From NCBI GenBank assembly GCA_903837785.1, contig CAILVY010000127.1, forward strand, positions 1-38,013: DNA of 38,013 nt. The letters are read 5' to 3'. The translations under genes and the position numbers were made by a program. Position 1 is the stretch's first letter. The number at the start of each line of letters is the position of its first letter. Below, piece by piece: positions 16,203 to 24,085 of the stretch. This DNA is from Candidatus Hydrogenedentota bacterium. Lineage in GTDB: Bacteria; Hydrogenedentota; Hydrogenedentia; Hydrogenedentales; CAILVY01. The notes under the pieces were generated by a model. It was given only the letters and a program-made list of their open reading frames with translations. It searched no databases and was not told where the DNA came from.

Positions 16203-19075
16203 ACCTGTTCTCTCCTACGCAGTGTTAAGCCTACCCCTGAGATGGTTTCCAGTACGAAGTCGCCGGACTCCGCAACCAGTTGTTCCATGGCGGCCCGAAT
16301 TACGGTTTCGGAAAAGGGAAGCGCCTCCGTCATGGCGCTCAACGTGACATAGCGTGACCCCTCCATCTGCGCCCCAAGCGCCGCCAGACACCGCACCAGG
16401 GTGTCTCGCGGGAGTTCCCCACGGACCAGCGGCGCACAGAATGCCGCCCGGCCGTCCGTGGGATCAAGCCAGCACGCATCCGGTCCCGGACCCAGCAGGA
16501 TGACGGACACGTCCGGCGAGGCGAATTTCGCCACCGGAGAATTCTCGTGCGGCGCAACATATTCGATCGCGTCCGGCGTCCACCCCGAAGGCGAGAAGAT
16601 CGCGAGAACGATGGGCTGCTTCTGTTCCCGGCCGCGCTTCGCCGCGTCCATCAGCCGTTCGGACAGCTCCGCGGCGCTTCTGGGCCGGGTCGCATCACCC
16701 TTGGCGAACGTATCCTCCCACCGGAACCAGAACTTCGCCTCCACCGAGACCGAGACGGCCTTCTTGCCCAAGACCCCTTTGGGCACCTTCACCGCGTACT
16801 GCAGCGACCGGTTCAGGGGAAGGTTCCGCGCGAACTCCGGCGCGTAGCGGGGATGCCTCAGGATGGCCGACTGCTCATTCTGTTCCCGCAGAAACTCGAA
16901 GGTGCCCCGAAACGGAACCGGCTTGGCCGAGATCGGGTGGGGCAGTTCCTGGGTTTCCGCGAATTGGGAGCGCACCCGTTCGATGAACGCGGACTCCAAC
17001 GCCAGCAGCGAGATCAGGGACAATGGGGCCGCGCCGGGCGCGAGGCCCTCAAGGAGTCCCGGGGCGGCAGTGGCGGCGAAGCCGGGGACAGGCATGGCCG
17101 AAAGGACGGAAGCTTGTTCCGTATCGCGGTATTCCGCGCCCCGGATCCCGCTTCGGTGATCCTTGCAGTGGTGGCGGGACCGGAGGTTCCAGCACCGGTC
17201 GCAGATGGGCGCGCCACAGTCTTCCGCCTCGCATTGATGGGCGGGAACCGATTTCAGGCGCATGCCGCAGAGGCCGCACTCGATCGTGAACGCGGCCGGC
17301 GGACGGGCCGGCGCTTCCTCCATCGCCTCCTCGCCCGCCTCCAGTTCGCGCCGCTCGATCCACTCGTCGATGGTCGCACGGCGAAACCGCCACGTGCCGC
17401 CCACCTTGAATCCCGGCACCTTGCCTTGTCGCAAAAGCTTGTACAGGGTCACCGGCTTGAGCTTGAGGTACTTCGCAAGCTCATCCACACTCAGAATATC
17501 GTCTTGCATGGCACTATCCATTCTTCTGCCTCCGTTTTCCACGGACTCTGTCGGCACACTCTCGCGTCCGCCCCGAAGCGTGTCCGCGGCGGCGGAGAGG
17601 TTCAGCAAACCAGCGCCCTGCGCTTCCACCCGTGCGCCCGGGACCGGCGTGCAGGTCGAGCAGAGCAATTCTTTCAATTCGAGGGGAGTCAGTGTAACAC
17701 CGCCGCGCCGCGCGAGTCCCAGCAGGACCGCCGCCGCGCCGGCCACCATCGGCGCCGCCATCGACGTGCCCGAGGCCCGGGCATAGCGCACTGCGCCGGC
17801 AACCGGCGGCCACAGGCTCGGGTTGCTCTTTGACGCGCGGCAGGAAACGACCCGCTCTCCCGGTGCAAGCAGGTCCGGCTTGGGACCGGTCAGGTCCGGC
17901 GCCGTCGTCGGCCCCCGGCTGCTGAATGCACAAACGGTCCGCTGGCGGGACAGTGCCCCCACAGTGATTGCGTCCCTGGCATCCGCGGGGACCCCCAGGG
18001 TGCCGTCGTCCGGTCCGCCGTTCCCTGCCGAGACGATGACGGACACGCCCTTGCTGACCAGCGCATTGCAGACCCGCGATTCCAGCGATTGGCCGTCGGT
18101 CACGTCGCTGTCATGTCCCAGGCTGAGATTGATGATATCCGCCCCGTGGTCCAACGCCCACTGCAGCCCCGAGATGACTGAAAAGATCGTTCCGTTGCCT
18201 GTTCGGTCCAGCACGCGCGCGGAAAGGAGCGTTGCCCCCGGGGCCACGCCCAGATACCGCCCGTTCGAGGCCCGTCCCCGTCCCGCGATGATTCCCGCCA
18301 CATGGGTCCCATGCCCGCAGTAGTCGCTGCCGTCACCCTCGCCCACGAAATCCATCGCCGCTTCCACCGCGCCGGCAAGGTCGGGGTGCGTCTCGTCGAT
18401 GCCCGTATCACAGACGCAAACTCTCACTCCCGCGCCGCACGCCTCCAGGCCAATCCGCTGCCGGATGCCCCGGGGGTCGATTACCGGCACGCTTTCCGCG
18501 AGCTGGGCACGAACCGCATCGGGATCCGGAACGATCAGCCGGACCGGCCGTTCCGCGTCATAGACGGCCGCCACCCCTTCCAGGGAGGCAAGCGGTTCGA
18601 TCAGTTCCACGAGCGGCGGCACCTGCAGCGGCACCAGTTGAAACGCTTCAAAGAAACGTTCGGGGGATTCGCCGCTGCCGTAGGGAACGGCGCCAATCGG
18701 ATAGCCCATCCCGGCGGCGAGGGACGCAACTTCGGCAACCCCAGGGGAGGACGCGGCCACAAAGACGCGCGGCCAGTACCGAGTGGGACAATAGGCCGCA
18801 AGGTCGCGGATACAGGCCTCCGTCTTTATCTCCCGCTGCTTCCATCGGCGAAGCGTTTCCTCCAGCGCCTGGGCCACCTGCGCCTCGACGCGCTGCACGT
18901 ATTCCGGCAGCTGTGGCGCGGCGCCCGGGTCTGCCTGGAATCGCGCCCGAACCGAGTCGTCAAGCCCTTCCTGCAACCGCTCACGATAGCGTTGCACGGT
19001 CTGCTCCAGGGAGAAGGACGCATCGATATAGGCGCGCACCTCGCCCTGCCGTTGCACTTGGTCATCAGCCTTCAT
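16199..19075 (-). CDS. Cytoplasmic subtilisin-like protease fused to helix-turn-helix, zinc-finger and C-terminal winged-helix-like region
   Basis: The ATG at 19075 gives 958 residues; the frame is open 17 codons further, but this start overlaps the upstream TGA by 11 bases, as expected for coupled genes. An N-terminal region of about 200 residues precedes an S8 peptidase domain with Asp223 (VCDTGIDETHPDL), His255 (GHGTHVAG), oxyanion Asn352 (SAGNGG) and Ser438 (SGTSMAAPM). All catalytic residues are intact. No signal peptide is visible, so the protease should be intracellular. From residue 519 comes an excisionase/MerR-like helix-turn-helix (ILSVDELAKYLKLKPVTLY, ending WRFRRATIDEWIERRE). A Cys/His cluster (CGLCG, CEAEDCG, CDRCW, HHCKDH) follows, then about 260 residues that I cannot assign, ending in a winged-helix-like stretch. 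An internal ribosome site before Met519 suggests a second product. In the cluster it could process envelope or ESCRT-like substrates (inference). Confidence 0.85.
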   Translation of the reverse strand: MKADDQVQRQGEVRAYIDASFSLEQTVQRYRERLQEGLDDSVRARFQADPGAAPQLPEYVQRVEAQVAQALEETLRRWKQREIKTEACIRDLAAYCPTRYWPRVFVAASSPGVAEVASLAAGMGYPIGAVPYGSGESPERFFEAFQLVPLQVPPLVELIEPLASLEGVAAVYDAERPVRLIVPDPDAVRAQLAESVPVIDPRGIRQRIGLEACGAGVRVCVCDTGIDETHPDLAGAVEAAMDFVGEGDGSDYCGHGTHVAGIIAGRGRASNGRYLGVAPGATLLSARVLDRTGNGTIFSVISGLQWALDHGADIINLSLGHDSDVTDGQSLESRVCNALVSKGVSVIVSAGNGGPDDGTLGVPADARDAITVGALSRQRTVCAFSSRGPTTAPDLTGPKPDLLAPGERVVSCRASKSNPSLWPPVAGAVRYARASGTSMAAPMVAGAAAVLLGLARRGGVTLTPLELKELLCSTCTPVPGARVEAQGAGLLNLSAAADTLRGGRESVPTESVENGGRRMDSAMQDDILSVDELAKYLKLKPVTLYKLLRQGKVPGFKVGGTWRFRRATIDEWIERRELEAGEEAMEEAPARPPAAFTIECGLCGMRLKSVPAHQCEAEDCGAPICDRCWNLRSRHHCKDHRSGIRGAEYRDTEQASVLSAMPVPGFAATAAPGLLEGLAPGAAPLSLISLLALESAFIERVRSQFAETQELPHPISAKPVPFRGTFEFLREQNEQSAILRHPRYAPEFARNLPLNRSLQYAVKVPKGVLGKKAVSVSVEAKFWFRWEDTFAKGDATRPRSAAELSERLMDAAKRGREQKQPIVLAIFSPSGWTPDAIEYVAPHENSPVAKFASPDVSVILLGPGPDACWLDPTDGRAAFCAPLVRGELPRDTLVRCLAALGAQMEGSRYVTLSAMTEALPFSETVIRAAMEQLVAESGDFVLETISGVGLTLRRREQV
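17519..17533 (-). promoter_or_regulatory. Internal ribosome-binding site and ATG at the protease / HTH junction
   Basis: In the minus-strand message GGAGG (17533-17529) stands seven bases before an in-frame ATG (17521-17519). The spacing is ideal and the position is exactly between the subtilase and the helix-turn-helix module. A separate 440-residue HTH/zinc-finger protein could be made from here, in addition to the full fusion. Confidence 0.5.
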
Positions 19076-19412
19076 GTGCGGAGACTCCGGCGTCCTCGGT
19101 GATCGCCAGCACGCACTCCAGCGCAAGCAACTCCGCCAGCTCCCCCGACCCCAGCACCGCCCGCACTATCGGATGATCCAGGACAGACGGAAGCTCCGCC
19201 CACCCCGACGGAAGCCCTGAAGCGGCGACACCCGATTCAAGCCCCGGGAAATGCGGCAACCCGCCCAGCGCGCGGATCAGCGCCGTTACCGAGGACAGCT
19301 CTACCAGCACCGGCACCCCGCAGCCCGCGTTCAGTTTCTCCCGCGCTACAGCCGAAACCCGCAACTTAGCAGATTCTAGCCTATATTGTATTTTGCGCTG
19401 TGAATTATCCAT
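19065..19412 (-). CDS. Hypothetical protein leading the ESCRT-like operon
   Basis: A 115-residue protein that I do not recognise. It has no signal peptide and no clear membrane segment. A basic N-terminal helix (NSQRKIQYRLESAKLRVSAVAREKL) is followed by short hydrophobic helices (PVLVELSSVTALIRALG) and a C-terminal helix rich in Leu and Glu (ELAELLALECVLAI). The ATG at 19412 has AAAAGAG seven bases upstream and lies about 28 bases downstream of the predicted transcription start, so the leader is short. Its TGA overlaps the protease start by 11 bases (ATGAAGGCTGA), which implies translational coupling. A small partner, regulator or inhibitor of the protease is possible, but nothing in the sequence proves it. 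Confidence 0.6.
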   Translation of the reverse strand: MDNSQRKIQYRLESAKLRVSAVAREKLNAGCGVPVLVELSSVTALIRALGGLPHFPGLESGVAASGLPSGWAELPSVLDHPIVRAVLGSGELAELLALECVLAITEDAGVSAHEG

Positions 19413-19446
19413 TTGTAAACTCTTTTGATATATTTTCTACAGGCCG

Positions 19447-19475
19447 ATTATGACAGAAGCCTGCCCGCGTGTCAA
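19447..19475 (-). promoter_or_regulatory. Sigma-70-type promoter of the ESCRT-like operon
   Basis: On the minus strand TTGACA (19475-19470) is separated by exactly 17 bases from CATAAT (19452-19447). The -35 box matches the consensus perfectly and the -10 box in five of six positions. An A-rich tract (AAAAAAAGC) just upstream of the -35 box could act as an UP element. Transcription would start near 19440 and lead into the ATG at 19412. Confidence 0.75.
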
Positions 19476-19519
19476 GAGCTTTTTTTGCGTTTCGAAAAGC
19501 GCTTCGCGGGCAGGCTTCT
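19455..19519. repeat. Perfect 15-bp inverted repeat, one arm inside the promoter spacer
   Basis: AGAAGCCTGCCCGCG (19455-19469) is repeated inverted as CGCGGGCAGGCTTCT (19505-19519), with 35 bases between the arms and 50 bases between centres. One arm fills the spacer between the -35 and -10 boxes and the other lies upstream. The spacing, close to five helical turns, would suit a repressor holding both sites. There is no T-tract after it, so it is not a terminator for the upstream efflux genes. Confidence 0.65.
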
Positions 19520-19663
19520 ATTCGAGGAACGCCGGCATGCGCCCCCAGATTGTGCCGAAATGGCTCAAGCCATTATGGATAAATGACTTAGAATGAAATG
19601 CGACCGCCACATCGTGCGTGTCCGCCATGGCTGCAAACGCCTGAACACGTCCCCCGTCGGCGC

Positions 19664-21115
19664 TTACGGCGTCACCGCTTCCCACCCGCCGCCCAAGGCC
19701 TTGTACAGCGCCACGAGGTTCGTGAGCACGGTCGTTCGGCTCTGAACCATCTGGTCTTCCGCCGAGTAGAGCGAACGCTCGCCATCAAGCACGTTAAGGA
19801 AGTCGACGAGGCCCTTGCTGTACAGTTCGTTGGCCATGTTCACGGCCTGCCGGTTCGCGTCCACGGTCTGTTCGAGGGCGTGCAGGCGGGTCTGTTCGTT
19901 GGCGTAGGCTGCGAGCGCATTTTCCGTGTCTTCGAGCGCAGTCAACACGGACTTTTGAAACTGCTGCAGGGCCTGTTCCTGCCGCGCGTTCTTGAGCTTG
20001 ACGTTGCTCCAGATGTGGGCGGCATCCAGGATGGGCCAGCGCACCGACGGCCCGAAGGACCACATGCGGTTCGCGCCGGAGGTGAGCCCGTCAAGGGCGC
20101 TCGCTTCGAGGGTCAGCGAACCCGTGAGCGAGAACTTGGGGAACCATTCGGCCTGCGCCTCGCCCACGCGCGCCGTGGCGGCCGCCAGTTGGCGTTCGCT
20201 CGCAGCCACGTCGGGCCGGCGCCGCAGCAGGTCGGAGGGCAGTCCGACGGGCACCTCGGGAGGGGCCGCGGGCAGGGCGGCCTGCGCCGACAGCTCTTCG
20301 GACAGGGCGCCCGGGGCCTGGCCCAGCAGCACCCCGAGCCGATGCACCGCCAGCCGGCACGCGGTCTCGAGGTTGGGCACCTGCGATTGCGTCGAGCTCA
20401 GTTGCGCTTCCGCGCGTTTCACATCGAGCTCGCTCGTCAGTCCCGCCTGATGCCGCGCTCGGGTGAGTTCCAGGGTCTCCTGCTGGCCCTTGATGTTCTC
20501 CTCGGCGATAGTCAGGCGGTTCTGCGATCCGCGCAAGTCAAGGTAGTTCCGCGCGACTTCGGCCATGAGCGTCACGAGCACGCCGTTGCGGTTGTCGCGC
20601 GCCGCGTCGACGTCCGCCTTGGCCGCCTGTGCGGCACGGCGATTACCGCCGAAGACATCGAGTTCCCAACTGGCATCGAAGCCGGCCTGATGGAGATCCA
20701 CCTGCCGTTTGATGTCGGGTTGTCCCACGCCGGCGATGGCGCCGATCGTGCCGACGATGCCCGTGGGGCCGGCGCTTGGCTTCTTGATCTGCGCATGTTT
20801 GTACGTCGCGGAGGCCGCGCCCAACGGCAGGAAATCGGCCAGGCTGTAGCCGCGCGCGGCGCGCGCCTCGCGAACGCGCGCTTCGGCGATGCGGAGGTCG
20901 AGGTTCGAAACGACCGCGCGCTCGATGAGCGAATCGAGGGTGGGATCCTTGAAGAGAGTCCACCACTGCGCAAGTTCAACGGGCTTGGCCGCGGCACCGC
21001 CCTTCAGGGTTTCGCCCCACTGATCGGGCGCGGCGGTTTTCGGCGTGCGGTAATGCGGGCCGACGGCGCAGCCCGCCAGGAGCGCCAGCACCCAGACGCA
21101 ATGCAATGCCTTCAT
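19664..21115 (-). CDS. Outer-membrane efflux lipoprotein (TolC/NodT family)
   Basis: A 483-residue outer-membrane factor. It starts with a lipoprotein signal (VLALLAGCAVGPHY), so Cys16 should be acylated. The typical NodT-family opening AVGPHYRTP is followed by two helical-barrel repeats rich in Ala and Gln, with LDLRIAEARVREARAARG in the first and SNVKLKNARQEQALQQFQ in the second. Length and start match RND/ABC efflux outer-membrane channels. It would form a trimeric channel docked to the membrane-fusion protein encoded immediately upstream, whose stop is one base before this ATG. It is the last gene of the MarR-controlled exporter operon. Confidence 0.93.
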   Translation of the reverse strand: MKALHCVWVLALLAGCAVGPHYRTPKTAAPDQWGETLKGGAAAKPVELAQWWTLFKDPTLDSLIERAVVSNLDLRIAEARVREARAARGYSLADFLPLGAASATYKHAQIKKPSAGPTGIVGTIGAIAGVGQPDIKRQVDLHQAGFDASWELDVFGGNRRAAQAAKADVDAARDNRNGVLVTLMAEVARNYLDLRGSQNRLTIAEENIKGQQETLELTRARHQAGLTSELDVKRAEAQLSSTQSQVPNLETACRLAVHRLGVLLGQAPGALSEELSAQAALPAAPPEVPVGLPSDLLRRRPDVAASERQLAAATARVGEAQAEWFPKFSLTGSLTLEASALDGLTSGANRMWSFGPSVRWPILDAAHIWSNVKLKNARQEQALQQFQKSVLTALEDTENALAAYANEQTRLHALEQTVDANRQAVNMANELYSKGLVDFLNVLDGERSLYSAEDQMVQSRTTVLTNLVALYKALGGGWEAVTP

Positions 21116-21116
21116 C

Positions 21117-22205
21117 TCAGGCGCCCTTCCGCGCGACCGTGGATTCCGTGTCTATCTTGAGCGGCAACGCGTCGATAAACACGTCCATCTGCTGCCCGAC
21201 ATACAGCGGCAATTCGCCGCGCGTGAAGCGGTAGACCACCTGGAGCACCCGCGTGTCGACGCGCTCGCCGCTGTCGCCCGTGAGCGATTTCTTGGGGACG
21301 ACGTAGGGCTCAAAGCGCACGAATTCGAGCGCGGTCTGAATGTCGCGGTTGCCGCGCGCGAACGCCACGGCGCTCTTGCCCGACTGCACGCGCCACGCAT
21401 CGTTTTCGTCCACGTCCACGCGGATGTGCAGGGTGTCCACGTTGCCCAACAGCATGAGGGGTGTGGAGAGCGGCCCGACCTGGGCATATTCTCCCGCGCG
21501 GATCTTCACCTGAAGCACCTCGCCGTCGATGGGCGCGCGCACGACCAGGCGGTCAATCTCCGTTTGCACCGCGGCCATCTGCGCCTCGGCCGAGGCGACT
21601 TGCGCCTCCGACACGGCGACGTCCGCTTTCCACGCGCCGGCTTTGAGCAGTGCAAGCTGTGACTTTGCCTCGCCCAGCTTCGCTTCTCCCGCGTCCACGG
21701 CGAAACCGGCCTGCCGCAGTTCCTGCTCGCTGATCGCGCGCTTGTCCGTGACGCTCTGCCGCATCTGCAACTGGTTTTTCATGTCCGCGAGCGAGGCTTC
21801 GGCCTCGCGCACGCGGGCCTCGGCGGCGGGGATATCCTCGGGGCGCGGCAGGCTCTTCATGCGCGTCAACTGTTCGCGCGCAACCTTGAGCGCGGTCTGC
21901 TTCACCGCGAGTTCTCCCTGCAACTGGCGGTCATCGAGCTTGAAGAGGGGATCGCCCTGATGCACGCGGCTGCCCACGGTCACGAGCACTTCCATCACCA
22001 CGCCGGGGACCACGGCGCCCACCATGATGTTCTCGGAACTCGCTTCGATGAGCCCGGAACCGGCGACGAAGTTCTCGAAGGGCGCTTTGGCGGGCTGGGC
22101 GATCGGCTTGGAGACCGGCACCTCCCGCTGGCCGGCAATCACGGTGTAAACCCCGAAGCCAAACCCGGCCAGGGCCAGCATGGGAAGCATGTATCTGCGA
22201 ATCAT
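21117..22205 (-). CDS. HlyD/DevB-type membrane-fusion protein
   Basis: A 362-residue periplasmic adaptor with one N-terminal membrane anchor (LPMLALAGFGFGVYTVIAG). It then has a lipoyl-like half (GVVMEVLVTVGSRVHQGDPL), a long alpha hairpin (about 95-205) and the second lipoyl half (LVVRAPIDGEVLQVKIRAGE), followed by a beta-barrel domain. It links the inner-membrane ABC transporter to the outer-membrane factor. A good AGGAG lies seven bases before the ATG. The gene follows the ATPase gene by nine bases. The transported substrate cannot be inferred from the sequence. Confidence 0.9.
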   Translation of the reverse strand: MIRRYMLPMLALAGFGFGVYTVIAGQREVPVSKPIAQPAKAPFENFVAGSGLIEASSENIMVGAVVPGVVMEVLVTVGSRVHQGDPLFKLDDRQLQGELAVKQTALKVAREQLTRMKSLPRPEDIPAAEARVREAEASLADMKNQLQMRQSVTDKRAISEQELRQAGFAVDAGEAKLGEAKSQLALLKAGAWKADVAVSEAQVASAEAQMAAVQTEIDRLVVRAPIDGEVLQVKIRAGEYAQVGPLSTPLMLLGNVDTLHIRVDVDENDAWRVQSGKSAVAFARGNRDIQTALEFVRFEPYVVPKKSLTGDSGERVDTRVLQVVYRFTRGELPLYVGQQMDVFIDALPLKIDTESTVARKGA

Positions 22206-22214
22206 GGGTCGCTC

Positions 22215-22925
22215 CTATAATTCGGCGTGGGAATCCACCACTTTCTCGATGTGTCCGTCGTCCATCTTGGCGATGCGGTCCGCAAATTCGAAGATGCGCG
22301 CGTCATGCGTGACGATCACCAGAGCCCGATCCCGGCCCACGGCCACGTCCCGCAGCAGTTCCATCACTTTGTGGCCCGTGCTGTGGTCGAGCGCGCTCGT
22401 CGGCTCGTCGCACACAATCAACTTCGGTTCGTGCACCAGCGCGCGCGCAATGGCCACGCGCTGTTGCTGCCCGCCGGATAGCTGCGCGGGTAGCGAATGC
22501 TCGCGGCCCTTCAAGCCGACGCGGTCCAGGCACTCGCGCGCACGATCCAGTGCCGCCCGCCGCTTCACCCCGTTCACGAGCAGGGGCACCGCCACGTTCT
22601 CGGCGGCGGTCAGGGGCGGCAGCAGGTTGAACGCCTGGAAGACGAAGCCGATGTTCTTCCCCCGGTACTGCACGCGCTCCCGCGCGCCCATCGCGGTGAA
22701 ATCGTTGTCGAAGACATGGCAGTCGCCGCCGTCGTGGTCCAGAATCCCGGCAATGACCGAGATGAGCGTCGTCTTTCCGCAGCCGGACGGCCCCACGAGC
22801 ATCATTAATTCGCCCGCCTGCACTTCGAGGTCGATGCCGCGCAGCGCGCGCACGGCGGCGTCGCCGGACCCGTAGGTCTTCGTGACGCCCTGGCAGCGGA
22901 TCGCGATGTTGCCGTTGTTTCCCAT
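22215..22925 (-). CDS. ABC transporter ATP-binding protein (DevA/MacB/LolD-like)
   Basis: A 236-residue ATPase with all motifs: Walker A GPSGCGKTT, Q-loop FVFQAFNLLP, signature LSGGQQQR, Walker B LIVCDEPTSALD and the H-loop VTHD. This subclass powers FtsX-like permeases that drive efflux or lipoprotein release without acting as classical importers. It lies five bases after the permease stop and nine bases before the fusion-protein start, so one tripartite DevBCA-like machine is the simplest reading. Confidence 0.95.
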   Translation of the reverse strand: MGNNGNIAIRCQGVTKTYGSGDAAVRALRGIDLEVQAGELMMLVGPSGCGKTTLISVIAGILDHDGGDCHVFDNDFTAMGARERVQYRGKNIGFVFQAFNLLPPLTAAENVAVPLLVNGVKRRAALDRARECLDRVGLKGREHSLPAQLSGGQQQRVAIARALVHEPKLIVCDEPTSALDHSTGHKVMELLRDVAVGRDRALVIVTHDARIFEFADRIAKMDDGHIEKVVDSHAEL

Positions 22926-22930
22926 GCAGG

Positions 22931-24085
22931 TCAGCTCTTGAACACGATGGCCGGCTCGAGCCGGATGACTTTAACCATGCTGATCGTCGCGGCGAACATG
23001 CAGATGAGCAAGACGGTGCCCGCACTTATCAGCAGCAATTGCCACGGCATGAAGAAGGACAATTCCGTGTCTTTGGCCAGCGCGCCGATGACCGACGCGG
23101 CGCCGACGCCAAGCCCATAACCGATGGCGCCGACCGTCAGCGATTGCAGCAGAATCATGCGCAGGAGCATGCCCGTGGTGGCGCCCATCGCCTTGAGCGC
23201 GCCGAAATAGCGGAGATTGTCCTGGGTGAAGTTGTGAAAAGTCTGTCCGGCGATGGCCGCGCCGACAATGAATCCGAGCACGACGGCAATGCCGAAATTC
23301 AGCGGGATGCCCGTGTACTTGAGGTAATAAACCATCGAGATCCACTTGAACTCGTCCCGGGTGTACGCGGAAAGGTCCGTGTGCTCCCGGATCCGGCGGC
23401 ACAATTCCAGTTGATCCACCCCGGGCTGCGCCTTGACGAGGACGTAATTCATGAGCTTCCGTTCGAACGGCGCGAAGCTCATGGCACGCGAAAACGTCGT
23501 GTAGACCACGGGTTGGGACTGGAAGGTCCGCGTCGTCTCGCACAGGCCCACCACGATGGCGCGGTGATCATTGATCTCGAGCGAATCCCCGACTCTCAGG
23601 GGAACGGACTTCCCGTCGGGGCCGGGCGTGGCCAAACGCGTCGTGGCCCCCGCCACGTTGATGATCACCCCTTCGTTGCGCCGCAAATCCGCAAGCCGAC
23701 CCTCCGTCATTTGCGCCGGACCCCCGACCAGCGTGGCATCGTCAATCCCGACCACGAGACACTGCTGAAACGCGCCCGTCCGCAGGCGCGCGCGGATCAT
23801 GTTGCGGAACATCGGCACGGCCCACTCGACCCCAGGAATCCCGCGCACGCGATAAAGTTCGGTCGTGTTCACCGGCTTCGGGTCGTCCACATACTGGACG
23901 CGCGGATCCATCACCCAGATGTCCGGCTGGCCGATGTCGGTGATCAACCCGTACGTGCGCTGCATCACGCCCACAAAAATCGCCGCCTGCTGCGTGATGA
24001 GCAGGGAGGCGAAGGTCAGTCCGGTGACGATGCCGAGGTATTTCGCCCGGTCGCCCATGAGCATCTTGATGGCCACGAAATTCAT
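22931..24085 (-). CDS. ABC transporter permease (DevC/MacB-type FtsX family)
   Basis: A 384-residue permease. One membrane helix near the N-terminus (YLGIVTGLTFASLLI) is followed by a large periplasmic domain (about 45-260) and three C-terminal helices (FGIAVVLGFIVGAAIAG, ILLQSLTVGAIGYGLGVG, WQLLLISAGTVLLICMFAA). The conserved coupling segment LRYFGALKAMGAT lies between the first two of these. Size and topology match cyanobacterial DevC. Its ATG overlaps the MarR stop by four bases (ATGA), indicating coupled translation with the regulator. Confidence 0.9.
   Translation of the reverse strand: MNFVAIKMLMGDRAKYLGIVTGLTFASLLITQQAAIFVGVMQRTYGLITDIGQPDIWVMDPRVQYVDDPKPVNTTELYRVRGIPGVEWAVPMFRNMIRARLRTGAFQQCLVVGIDDATLVGGPAQMTEGRLADLRRNEGVIINVAGATTRLATPGPDGKSVPLRVGDSLEINDHRAIVVGLCETTRTFQSQPVVYTTFSRAMSFAPFERKLMNYVLVKAQPGVDQLELCRRIREHTDLSAYTRDEFKWISMVYYLKYTGIPLNFGIAVVLGFIVGAAIAGQTFHNFTQDNLRYFGALKAMGATTGMLLRMILLQSLTVGAIGYGLGVGAASVIGALAKDTELSFFMPWQLLLISAGTVLLICMFAATISMVKVIRLEPAIVFKS

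Noticed and set aside
14352..16352. 666-codon plus-strand frame across the ESCRT-like genes
   Set aside because: It lies opposite the AAA and coiled-coil genes and crosses their junctions. Its product is Arg/His/Gly-rich without any motif.
19455..19519. Inverted repeat as terminator of the efflux operon
   Set aside because: No T-tract follows on the minus strand and one arm lies inside a near-consensus promoter, so an operator role fits better.
19598..21160. Plus-strand frame opposite the outer-membrane factor
   Set aside because: Antisense shadow; the minus-strand frame has a lipobox and a clear family pattern.
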